Positions 56,865-64,000 of a stretch of DNA of 64,000 nucleotides are shown in pieces. The first letter of the stretch is position 1. Each line of letters begins with the position of its first letter. A program made the position numbers and the translations under genes. Source of the DNA: Salinibacter sp. 10B (GTDB lineage Bacteria; Bacteroidota; Rhodothermia; Rhodothermales; Salinibacteraceae); NCBI RefSeq assembly GCF_002954405.1, contig NZ_MQWC01000004.1, positions 798,600 through 862,599 of the forward strand. The letters are read 5' to 3'. Below the pieces are notes generated by a model that saw only the letters and a list, made by a program, of their open reading frames with translations, was not told the origin of the DNA and did not search any database.

Positions 56865-57734
56865 CTACGGCGTGGCGGACGAGTCCGACGCCTCGGACGA
56901 CACCACGGCCTCGGCGCGGGCCGTCTCTGCGGCATCCGCCTCCGGGAGCCATCCAATGACGGTTTCGCCCGCTCGTACGTGCTGCCCCTTTTCGAGTGTC
57001 AGATCTACGTGGGGCGGTACCACGACGTCCATGCGTGACCCAAACTTGACAATCCCAAATCGCTGGCCCGCGGACACGGTATCGCCTTCTGTGACGTGAT
57101 ACTCGATGCGACGCGCCACGGCCCCGGCGATTTGTTTGAAGAGCACCTTCGTGCCACTAGGGTGGCGAAGGCCCAGCTCCGACCGCTCGTTCTTTTCACT
57201 CGCTTTCGGGTGCCAGGCGACGAGATACTCGCCCGGGCGGTACGTCTCGTACTCGATGACCCCTTGAGCGGGAATGCGGTTCACGTGCACGTCCAGCGGC
57301 GAGAGAAAAATGGACACTCGCTGCACGGGGCCATCGATATAGAGGGCGTCGTCCTCATCTACAATCTCAACAACGCGGCCGTCGGCGGGAGCGATAAGTC
57401 CATGCTCCCGGGCGTCGGGTGGGGTTGTGCGCTCCGGATCCCGAAAAAAGAACAGCGTGAAGGCAAGTCCTCCCCCCGCCAGCAGAAGGAGCGGCCCGCG
57501 CCACAACCAGGCGTCGAGTTGCCATGCTCCGAAGGCTAGGAGCAGGGCCAACCCGGCCACAATCGCGACAATGGTGTATCCTTCTCGTGCAATCACGTCG
57601 GTAGGGGACTGTTGAGAAGAACCTAAAGCGCGACGTCTCGTCGCTGGAATCGAGATTCTGGGAAACGCGTGGTGGACCTGCCTCCCCCCTTCTTCGACCG
57701 CACTTCTTAACCTCTGTTCTGTGAAGAAGTTCAA
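56865..57734 (-). CDS. psd: Phosphatidylserine decarboxylase proenzyme
   Basis: Converts phosphatidylserine to phosphatidylethanolamine using a pyruvoyl cofactor made by self-cleavage. The cleavage site is Gly232-Ser233 in KFGSRMD; APADG (Asp118) and DVH (His150) complete the usual set. Two TMs are near residues 54-97, as in the short PSD-A class. The chosen ATG at 57734 gives 289 aa, about 50 more than many PSD-A proteins; a GTG at 57596 just before REGYTIVAIVAG is an alternative start. Upstream is a decayed gene; downstream is pssA. Confidence 0.94.
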   Translation of the reverse strand: MNFFTEQRLRSAVEEGGRQVHHAFPRISIPATRRRALGSSQQSPTDVIAREGYTIVAIVAGLALLLAFGAWQLDAWLWRGPLLLLAGGGLAFTLFFFRDPERTTPPDAREHGLIAPADGRVVEIVDEDDALYIDGPVQRVSIFLSPLDVHVNRIPAQGVIEYETYRPGEYLVAWHPKASEKNERSELGLRHPSGTKVLFKQIAGAVARRIEYHVTEGDTVSAGQRFGIVKFGSRMDVVVPPHVDLTLEKGQHVRAGETVIGWLPEADAAETARAEAVVSSEASDSSATP

Positions 57735-58702
57735 CGGGACGGGTGAACATCATCCACAGATTCTCCTTCTTCGACAAAGAGATTTGCACACTCGCCTCGT
57801 TCAGTGCTCATTCCCCTGCGGAGGCTCCGCTCTCCCCCCTCACCAACAGACAAGAGCGGACCGATGAGAGCCTATATCTGCTCTTCTCTCGGCATTGCGC
57901 TGTTTTGGGTCCGGTGCCTTCGGTCTGGTCGCTTTCTCCTTCGGCTCCTCGCCGGCCTTCGGGATATCGTCTCAAGATCGGGATTTCCCGAGTCAAAGTC
58001 GGAAGATCGGAGATGGACCGAGACGCCCTCGAAAACGCCCTGAACGGCAGGAACCGACGAGACGAAGCCATCGGTTCTGCTGAGTGCACGCCGGGGACAC
58101 ACCGAATCCAGCGCCGCCTACGTGTGTGACCAGGCCGATCGGTCGGCGAGGGTCTTCGATGCCGAGGAGCACGTTCCCTATGCCACCGCCAGCACGCGAG
58201 CACGAGGATCCGAGCCCACGACTTCGGGAGATCACCCCCGTTGTTGGAGATCAAACTGAACGGGGATGGTCTTGGATGGATTGACGTCACCCCGGATCGC
58301 TCCCTCTACTACACGCCGACCCGGGCCGGACGGCTAATGAAGTTCGGCAGTGGAGACAACAAGACGTTGGACGTAAAAACAGTTGACTTCGCTCTCATTC
58401 CCGAGGTCATCGTAGACGAACGGGGCGGCCGTCGCGTCTATCCCTCCGCCTCGATTCTATCCCTGGGGTTGCAGGTCGTCGGGCCATCGGTCTACATATT
58501 CTCCGTCGTGCCAGGTGAGAAAAAGGCGGAGCGAGCCTTCGATGTGTACAACCGAGCGGGCCAGTACAAGCATTCAATCCCTCTCCCCAGCGGTACGACC
58601 GATGCCCGTTTCACCTCGGATCGGGTTTACACAATAACAGATACTTCCCTCACCGCATGGACGTCCCCCCAGTAACTGCATGACTTGGGGCTGGAAACGG
58701 GT
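57735..58702. other. Non-coding stretch holding a decayed gene
   Basis: Nearly 1 kb between psd and the 3' end of carB with no intact gene. Most of it is occupied by the plus-strand degraded ORF described separately. No trace of a carB regulatory domain is seen on the minus strand here. Confidence 0.55.
57860..58675 (+). pseudogene. Remnant of a 6-bladed beta-propeller-like lipoprotein/surface gene
   Basis: Several reading frames contain parts that fit one protein: an N-terminal MRAYICSSLGIALFW (57864) resembling a signal peptide, a middle piece AAYVCDQADRSARVFDAEEHVPYA (58111) of propeller character, and the C-terminal 144-aa frame 58241-58675 (LEIKLNGDGLGWIDVTPDRSLYYTPTRAGRLMKFG...). Moving between them needs at least two frameshifts. 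The C-terminal part is free of stops but starts at a TTG without an RBS. The best reading is a decayed gene for an exported NHL/6-blade-type protein; an alternative is that only 58241-58675 is a real short gene. Confidence 0.5.
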
Positions 58703-61531
58703 CTACCTCGACAGGTATAAGTCCTTCATCTCGTAGGGCTGCTGGAAGTGCTCGTCCGTCAGGGCATCGACGAAAGCGATGGCCTCGCCGGTCGACTTCA
58801 TCTCGGGCCCGAGTTCCTTCGGCACCTCGGGGAATTTGTCCCACGAGAAGACCGGCTCCTTGATGGCGTATCCTTCCAGATCGCACTCCAGATCGCCGGC
58901 CTCGCGGAAGGTTTTAAGCTTCTCGCCCAGCATCACCTTCGTGGCGATGGCCGGGATGCGCGTGCCGCAGGCCTTCGAGACGAACGGCATCGTGCGCGAG
59001 GCGCGCGGATTGGCCTCGATGACGTACACCGTTTCGTCCTTCACGACCATCTGCACGTTGAGGAGGCCCACCACATCCAGCTCGAAGGCCAGGTCCCGAA
59101 CGTACTGCCGAATCGTATCCTGCACCTCCTCCGAAAGGCTGTACGGCGGTAGCACGGCCGTTGAGTCGCCGGAGTGGACGCCCGCCGGCTCGATGTGCTG
59201 CATGATGCCCGTAATCCACACCTCGTCGCCGTCGCAGACCGCGTCGACGTCAATCTCGACCGAGTCTTCCAGAAAGCGATCGAGCAGGATTTCGTTTTCG
59301 GGATACCTCGAGAGTATGTTGCCCACGTACTCGGCCACCTCGTTCTCGTTGATGGCAATCCGCATGCCCTCCCCACCGAGCACATAGCTCGGGCGGATGA
59401 GCGTCGGATAGCCGAGCCGATCGGCCGTCGCCACGGCCTCGTCGACCGAGTGTGCCACTCCGTACGGGGGCGACGGAATGTCGAGCCGGCTCAACACGTC
59501 GGTAAACTTGCCCCGGTCCTCCACGAAGTCCATGACCTCGAAGGGGGTCCCGAAGATGTTGATGCCGTGCTCCTCGAACCGCTCCCCGAGCTTAATGGCG
59601 GTCTGGCCGCCGAGCTGCAGAATCACGCCCTCCGGCTGCTCCAGGTCGATTACGTCCATCACCCGCTCCCAGTAGACCGGCTCGAAGTAGAGCTTATCGG
59701 CCACGTCGAAGTCAGTGGACACCGTCTCCGGGTTGCAATTGAGCATGAGGGCCTCGTAGCCCATCTCGCGGGCCGCCTTCACGCCGTGGACGCAGGAGTA
59801 GTCGAACTCGATGCCCTGCCCAATGCGGTTCGGACCGGAGCCGAGGATGAGCACCTTGTCGCGGTCGGTGACGAGGCTTTCGTTGACCGTCTCGTAGCTG
59901 GAATAGTAGTACGGCGTCTCGGCTGGAAACTCCCCGGCGCAGGTGTCCACCACCTGATAGACCGGCGTTACGTCCAACTCCTTCCGGTATTCACGCACGT
60001 CCTCGTCGCTCACCTCTTCCGGCACCAGGAACGCAATCTGCTCGTCGGAGAACCCATTGCGCTTGACCTCGAACATCATCCGCGCGTCGATGTCGCGGAG
60101 GGCGGTGGAGCGGATGTCCTCTTCCAGCTCGACCATGTCCTGAATCTTGTGGAGATACCAGGGGTCGATCTGGGTGATGTCGAACACCTCCTCCACACTC
60201 GCCCCCTTCCGGAAGGCATGGCGGACGTGCAGGAGCTGGTCCCAGTGCGGCTTCTTGAGCCGCTCGCGCACCGTTTCGCGGTCGGCATCCTCGCGGTCGG
60301 CCCCCAGCCCGGCGTATCCAATCTCCAGGCTCTGCCAGGCCTTTTGGAGGCTCTCCTGGAAGGTGCGGCCGATGGACATGACCTCGCCGACGGCTTTCAT
60401 CTGCGTGGTGAGCTCCTCGTCCACGCCCTCGAACTTGTCGAAGTTGAAGCGCGGGATCTTCGTGACGACGTAGTCGAGCGACGGCTCGAAGCAGGCGCTC
60501 GTGTCGCCGGTAATCTCGTTCGGCAGCTCGTCGAGCATGTAGCCCACCGCCAGCTTCGAGGCCACCTTGGCGATCGGATAGCCGGTGGCCTTCGACGCGA
60601 GCGCGGAGGACCGGGACACGCGCGGATTGATTTCGATCACGATCATCCGGTCGGTCCCCGGCTCGAAGGCAAACTGAATATTACAGCCGCCCGCGAACGT
60701 CCCGATCGAGTTCATGGCCTTGATGGCCGCGTCCCGCATCTTCTGGAACTGCTTGTCGGTCAGCGTCTGTTGGGGCGCGACGGTCACCGAGTCCCCGGTG
60801 TGCACCCCCATCGGGGTAATGTTCTCGATGGAGGCAATGATGATCACGTTGTCGTTGGGGTCCCGCAGCAGCTCCAGCTCGTACTCCTTCCAGCCGTACA
60901 GGCACTCGTCGATAAGCACCTGATGGGCCGGCGAGAGCTCCAGCCCGCGCGTGACCATCGACTCGAACTGATCGGCGTCCCACACAATACCGCCCCCCGA
61001 CCCGCCGAGCGTGTACGAGGGCCGGATCACGACGGGCAGCCCCCCGAGCTCCTGCGTAATTTCCTTCGCCTCCAACAGGCTCTTGGCGGTGTTGCTTCGC
61101 GACTGGTCGAGCCCGATATCGTCCATCAGGTCGCGGAACTGCTGCCGGTCCTCCGTAATCTGGACCGTATCGATGTCCACCCCGATGACCTCAATGCCCT
61201 CCTCCTCCCAGAACCCTGCTTCCTTCAGGTCCTGCGCCACGTTGAGGCCGGTCTGCCCCCCCATGGTCGGCAATACGGCATCCGGCTGCTCGTCGCGCGC
61301 AATCTGGGCAATCGAGGACGGCGTCAGCTCCCGGAGGTACACCTCGTCGGCCATCATCGGGTCCGTCATGATGGTAGCCGGGTTCGAGTTTACCAGGATT
61401 ACTCGGTAGTCCTCCTCCATGAGGGCTCGGGCCGCCTGGCTGCCCGAATAATCAAATTCGCAGGCCTGGCCAATGACGATCGGCCCGGATCCGATGAGGA
61501 GAATCGACTCGATATCGGTACGCTTCGGCAT
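58703..61531 (-). CDS. carB: Carbamoyl-phosphate synthase large subunit without MGS domain
   Basis: A 942-aa synthetase large subunit making carbamoyl phosphate for pyrimidines and arginine from bicarbonate, ammonia and two ATP. Both synthetase halves are present: the carboxyphosphate half (ILLIGSGPIVIGQACEFDYSG; GGSGGGIVW; VIEINPRVSRSSALASKATGYPIAK) and the carbamoyl-phosphate half (VLILGSGPNRIGQGIEFDYS; YVIEANPRASRTMPFVSKACG). It ends soon after LGPEMKSTGEAIAF, whereas E. coli CarB (1073 aa) continues with about 130 residues of methylglyoxal-synthase-like regulatory domain. That domain is absent and no remnant is visible in the next 500 nt. ATG at 61531 is used. It is the last gene of the carA-tonB-like-carB run. 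Confidence 0.95.
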   Translation of the reverse strand: MPKRTDIESILLIGSGPIVIGQACEFDYSGSQAARALMEEDYRVILVNSNPATIMTDPMMADEVYLRELTPSSIAQIARDEQPDAVLPTMGGQTGLNVAQDLKEAGFWEEEGIEVIGVDIDTVQITEDRQQFRDLMDDIGLDQSRSNTAKSLLEAKEITQELGGLPVVIRPSYTLGGSGGGIVWDADQFESMVTRGLELSPAHQVLIDECLYGWKEYELELLRDPNDNVIIIASIENITPMGVHTGDSVTVAPQQTLTDKQFQKMRDAAIKAMNSIGTFAGGCNIQFAFEPGTDRMIVIEINPRVSRSSALASKATGYPIAKVASKLAVGYMLDELPNEITGDTSACFEPSLDYVVTKIPRFNFDKFEGVDEELTTQMKAVGEVMSIGRTFQESLQKAWQSLEIGYAGLGADREDADRETVRERLKKPHWDQLLHVRHAFRKGASVEEVFDITQIDPWYLHKIQDMVELEEDIRSTALRDIDARMMFEVKRNGFSDEQIAFLVPEEVSDEDVREYRKELDVTPVYQVVDTCAGEFPAETPYYYSSYETVNESLVTDRDKVLILGSGPNRIGQGIEFDYSCVHGVKAAREMGYEALMLNCNPETVSTDFDVADKLYFEPVYWERVMDVIDLEQPEGVILQLGGQTAIKLGERFEEHGINIFGTPFEVMDFVEDRGKFTDVLSRLDIPSPPYGVAHSVDEAVATADRLGYPTLIRPSYVLGGEGMRIAINENEVAEYVGNILSRYPENEILLDRFLEDSVEIDVDAVCDGDEVWITGIMQHIEPAGVHSGDSTAVLPPYSLSEEVQDTIRQYVRDLAFELDVVGLLNVQMVVKDETVYVIEANPRASRTMPFVSKACGTRIPAIATKVMLGEKLKTFREAGDLECDLEGYAIKEPVFSWDKFPEVPKELGPEMKSTGEAIAFVDALTDEHFQQPYEMKDLYLSR

Positions 61532-61671
61532 GGGTGGTACGTGAGACAAGTATCTCTAAAAGACTCGGGAGAACGGCAATGGACACAGAGGGGGTGTCCT
61601 ACGCAGTTCCGTTCGATCCGCGGCGTTGCGAGCTTCCCTCTGGACGTCTCGGCACCGAGACGTGCGTGCGG

Positions 61672-62124
61672 CTAGCTGCTCTTTTTCGGTCGGGCGTACG
61701 GCCCCTGAAAGATGACGGGAAGCTGAATTTGGGACTGTACCGGGGCGCCGCCCTGTGTCGCCGGCCGGAAATCAAGCTGTTGAATCACGTTCAGGGCCTC
61801 CGTTTCGAGAGCAGGATGCCCTCCCTGGGCCACCTGTACGCGCGTGGCCACACCGCTGGCCGAGATTGTGCATTGCAGCCAGATCACCCCGTACGCATCG
61901 TCCTCCTCCGCCGCCGGCGGATATTTCTTCACTCGATCCACTTCGGCGTATCCGCCCTCAATTTGGGGAGGGCGGTCCACCTTTTGTCCCTCCAACACGT
62001 ACACCCGCCGCTCAACATCGGCCCCAACCACCGGCCCGGACGACCCACACCCGGCCGCCAGAAAAGGAAACAGGACCACAATAAGCAGGAGGAAGAGTCG
62101 AGTGCGTCTCGTGAGGATCGACAT
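61672..62124 (-). CDS. TonB C-terminal-domain lipoprotein inside the car operon
   Basis: A 150-aa predicted lipoprotein: lipobox LAAGC with Cys26. A TonB C-terminal-type domain follows (about 80-145): CTISASGVATRVQVAQGGHPALETEALNVIQQLDFRPATQGGAPVQSQIQLPVIF, including the YP/F-P region. It lacks the N-terminal TM and proline-rich spacer of true TonB, so it cannot span the periplasm. Such short TonB_C lipoproteins are common in Bacteroidota and of unknown role. It sits 69 nt downstream of carA and 140 nt upstream of carB, an unexpected neighbour. Confidence 0.85.
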   Translation of the reverse strand: MSILTRRTRLFLLLIVVLFPFLAAGCGSSGPVVGADVERRVYVLEGQKVDRPPQIEGGYAEVDRVKKYPPAAEEDDAYGVIWLQCTISASGVATRVQVAQGGHPALETEALNVIQQLDFRPATQGGAPVQSQIQLPVIFQGPYARPKKSS

Positions 62125-62193
62125 GATCGTTGGCTGAACTGATGAAAGACAGAAAGCAAGCCGGATCTTCGTTCGGTAAGGGGCGTGGGGGTG

Positions 62194-63360
62194 CTACACC
62201 GCATGGAGCGATTCGTCCGTCTGCTCCGGCACTGCCACATTTCGCTCCTTCGCAACCATTTCCATAAAGGTGTCGAAGTGGTAGTGGCTGTCGTGCGGCC
62301 CGGGCGATGCCTCAGGGTGGTACTGCAACGAAAGGCCCGGAAAGGTCTTAAACCGGAGTCCTTCTACGGTATCGTCGTTCAAGTTTACGTGCGTCACCCG
62401 CGCCTTTGCCTCGTCGATCGAGGTCTCCTCGACGGCGAATCCGTGATTCTGCGTGGTGACCTCTACTTTCTCAGTGTCCAGGTTTTTGACCGGATGGTTC
62501 GCCCCCCGGTGTCCAACAAACATTTTGTAGACGTCAAAACCCTGTGCAAGGGACATCAACTGATGCCCCAGACAAATGCCGAAGACGGGCAGTCCCGTAT
62601 CGAGCGCCCGTCCGACCCGATCAACGGCCTCACTCATGGCGCGGGGATCCCCCGGTCCATTCGAGAAGAAGAGGCCGTCGGGATCCCATGCCAGCACCTC
62701 GTCGAGGGGCGTGTCGCCGGGAACGACGCGAACGGTTGCGCCGCGGGCCCGAAAGGAGCGGAGAATGTTTTGCTTGACCCCGAAGTCGTACACCGCAATG
62801 CGAGGCCCACTGCCCTCACAGTACACGTAGTCCGAATCGGTTGTCACCTTCGACGCCAACTCTAACCCATCCATCTTGGGCCAGTCTTGTGCCCGCTCAA
62901 GGAGCACATCGTCGTCGAGCTCATCGGAGGAGATGACGGCATTCATGACGCCCTTGTCCCGAATGTGACGAACGAGCGCTCGCGTATCGACCCCGGCGAT
63001 GCCTACGAGGTCGTAGCGGCGCATAAACTCGTCTAGCGTCTCGTCGGCCTGTCGGTTGGAGTGGCGTTCCGTGAAGGACCGGACGATGAAACCCGCAACC
63101 ATCGGCTCCTCCGCCTCCATGTCGATGTCGGAGGCCCCGTAGTTTCCGATGTGGGGATACGTCATCATCATGAGCTGTCCGTAGTAGGACGGATCCGTCA
63201 TAATCTCCTGGTACCCCGTCATACTCGTGTTGAAGCAGAGCTCCCCTCCCGTGAGTCCTCGGGCCCCGATGGCGGTCCCTCGGGCCACCGTGCCGTCTTC
63301 AAGCACGAGCTTCGCGGGATCAGACGCTTGGGCAGGCATGGCGTTCGTGTCGTCGGTCAT
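62194..63360 (-). CDS. carA: Carbamoyl-phosphate synthase small subunit (glutaminase)
   Basis: A 388-aa glutamine amidotransferase subunit supplying ammonia to CarB. The N-terminal CPSase_sm_chain (about 15-145, LVLEDGTVARGTAIGARGLTGGELCFNTSMTGYQEIMTDPSYYGQ) is followed by the class I GATase domain with nucleophile Cys in FGICLGHQLM and the catalytic His/Glu in QYHPEASPGPHDS. The length matches E. coli (382). The leader carries an intrinsic-terminator-like hairpin. First gene of the car cluster, with the TonB-like lipoprotein and carB downstream. Confidence 0.96.
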   Translation of the reverse strand: MTDDTNAMPAQASDPAKLVLEDGTVARGTAIGARGLTGGELCFNTSMTGYQEIMTDPSYYGQLMMMTYPHIGNYGASDIDMEAEEPMVAGFIVRSFTERHSNRQADETLDEFMRRYDLVGIAGVDTRALVRHIRDKGVMNAVISSDELDDDVLLERAQDWPKMDGLELASKVTTDSDYVYCEGSGPRIAVYDFGVKQNILRSFRARGATVRVVPGDTPLDEVLAWDPDGLFFSNGPGDPRAMSEAVDRVGRALDTGLPVFGICLGHQLMSLAQGFDVYKMFVGHRGANHPVKNLDTEKVEVTTQNHGFAVEETSIDEAKARVTHVNLNDDTVEGLRFKTFPGLSLQYHPEASPGPHDSHYHFDTFMEMVAKERNVAVPEQTDESLHAV

Positions 63361-63413
63361 AGGTCGAGGGTGGGTTCAACGCAAGAGGCGACGGAGCAAC
63401 CGAAGGGACCTAC

Positions 63414-63447
63414 AAAAAAACCTCCCCATCCAACCGGGAGGGGAAGG
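63414..63447 (-). promoter_or_regulatory. Intrinsic-terminator-like attenuator in the carA leader
   Basis: On the minus strand CTTCCCC or CCTCCC pairs with the downstream GGGGAGG (loop 9-12 nt) and is followed at once by seven T. The U-tract ends 53 nt before the carA ATG. No minus-strand gene lies immediately upstream to need a terminator, so transcription attenuation of the car genes is the simplest reading. Confidence 0.6.
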
Positions 63448-63935
63448 AAAATACCCGTCTCGGCCTGAGAGCAACCGAGGGGTAACGCTCGTACGTCCAG
63501 CAGGAAACATACATCCAAAACACAGGGCAGTCTAAAATTGCGGTCGGTGAACCCTGCTCAATTTTCGTCGGCTGACCAATGTATGAACGGGGATAAGGTT
63601 TCACAACAGCGGCCCAACGCGTGATCCCGCCTTTTTCTGGCTTTTCTTTTCGCATTCCACTCGTCTTCGCAGGCAAACCGTTCGTATCCCTCCAATTCTT
63701 GGGTGGAAACAGACTCCGGACGACGATTTTCAAGGGATACCCTCTTGTAGATTCATTCTCAATTAACCATGACTTCCGGCTGTGCCTCCCAGCCTGAGGG
63801 ATTGCTTCGATTTTTGACCGCTTTGCGCTCAGGGGGACACTCCGGCCGCCGCCTCCTCATTCGACTGAATGGGCGCTGGCAATTGCGGTTGCCTTGAGCA
63901 TGTTTGCCCCTTTTGTGAGGGGGCGCCCCTGTGTA

Positions 63936-64000
63936 GCGCACTCTAAAACTACTTCCTCCCTTCGGTCAGGGCGCACTCCAAAAGCACTTCTTCCCTTCGG
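63936..64000. repeat. Two 30-nt tandem repeat units, 35-nt period, at the window edge
   Basis: Units at 63936-63965 and 63971-64000 share 26 of 30 positions (GCGCACTCnAAAA, then ACTTCnTCCCTTCGG), separated by TCAGG. The array may continue beyond the window. Confidence 0.6.

Larger units (their letters stand above)
63361..64000. other. carA upstream region, 640 nt
   Basis: Holds the carA leader with an attenuator-like terminator, a stretch without recognisable genes (63450-63760), and a terminal tandem repeat. A 42-codon plus-strand frame at 63769-63897 and antisense small frames exist but have no support. Confidence 0.45.

Noticed and set aside
59174..61675. An 833-codon open frame opposite carB
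   Set aside because: It mirrors a highly conserved gene on the other strand, has a His/Arg/Val-rich composition and no domain; a codon-bias shadow.
63769..63897. A 42-codon plus-strand frame near the window end
   Set aside because: No RBS, no recognised motif; cannot be separated from chance.
63936..64000. CRISPR array
   Set aside because: The two 30-nt units are separated by only 5 nt and differ at four positions; no spacer-length unique sequence and no cas genes.

Overview
The window is a GC-rich chromosomal segment, mostly 60-65% GC where I counted. It looks like a halophilic or thermophilic Bacteroidota/Rhodothermota bacterium close to Salinibacter or Rhodothermus. The reasons are acidic proteins rich in Asp and Glu, two secreted proteins ending in a type IX secretion (Por) sorting domain, weak Shine-Dalgarno sequences, and many outer-membrane and periplasmic efflux parts. 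I found no rRNA, tRNA, CRISPR array or intact transposase.

Layout. 0.2-5.6 kb: a secreted ELWxxDGT-repeat protein and the ClpB disaggregase, which is followed by a strong terminator hairpin. 6-11.7 kb: a phasin-like protein, an MFS carrier, a ROK glucokinase, a small DUF6483-like protein and an MsbA-type ABC exporter. 11.8-20.7 kb (minus strand): an efflux operon of two different MacB-type permeases, TolC, an HlyD-type adaptor and an ATPase, flanked by a DUF4097 protein and a lipoprotein. 20.9-24.1 kb: a tiny membrane protein, ApaG, an alpha/beta hydrolase and an atypical SDR enzyme. 24.2-27.1 kb: an AT-richer accessory island with a coiled-coil/zinc-ribbon protein, a NYN-domain putative RNase and an AT-rich two-TM protein of unknown function, headed by a palindromic operator candidate and closed by a terminator. 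27.2-34.3 kb: Kbp/LysM, DUF4332, CutC, two tandem-domain Usp proteins, an SLC13/RCK carrier and a WYL regulator.

34.3-42 kb (minus): a cell-surface locus with a T9SS cargo protein, two proteins carrying the phage-type S74 self-cleaving chaperone domain, and a small secreted helical-repeat protein. 42-50.3 kb: an unknown protein, a triple-PEGA membrane protein, a haloalkane-dehalogenase-like hydrolase, a 3'(2'),5'-bisphosphate nucleotidase, a MurU-like nucleotidyltransferase, an APC permease and an exported methyltransferase. A 160-bp MITE-like element lies at 49.4-49.6 kb and a diverged relative at about 21.9 kb. 50.4-55 kb: an RND efflux adaptor and pump. 55-57.7 kb (minus): Psd, PssA, PurS and ClpS. 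57.8-58.7 kb: a decayed gene. 58.7-63.4 kb (minus): carA, a TonB-like lipoprotein and carB. CarB lacks the C-terminal regulatory domain, and the carA leader contains an intrinsic-terminator-like attenuator. The window ends in two copies of a 30-nt tandem repeat.

Most of the segment is housekeeping plus envelope traffic: three exporters, type IX cargo, phospholipid synthesis and surface fibres. The parts least explained by known biology are the 24.2-27.1 kb island and the S74/T9SS surface cluster.
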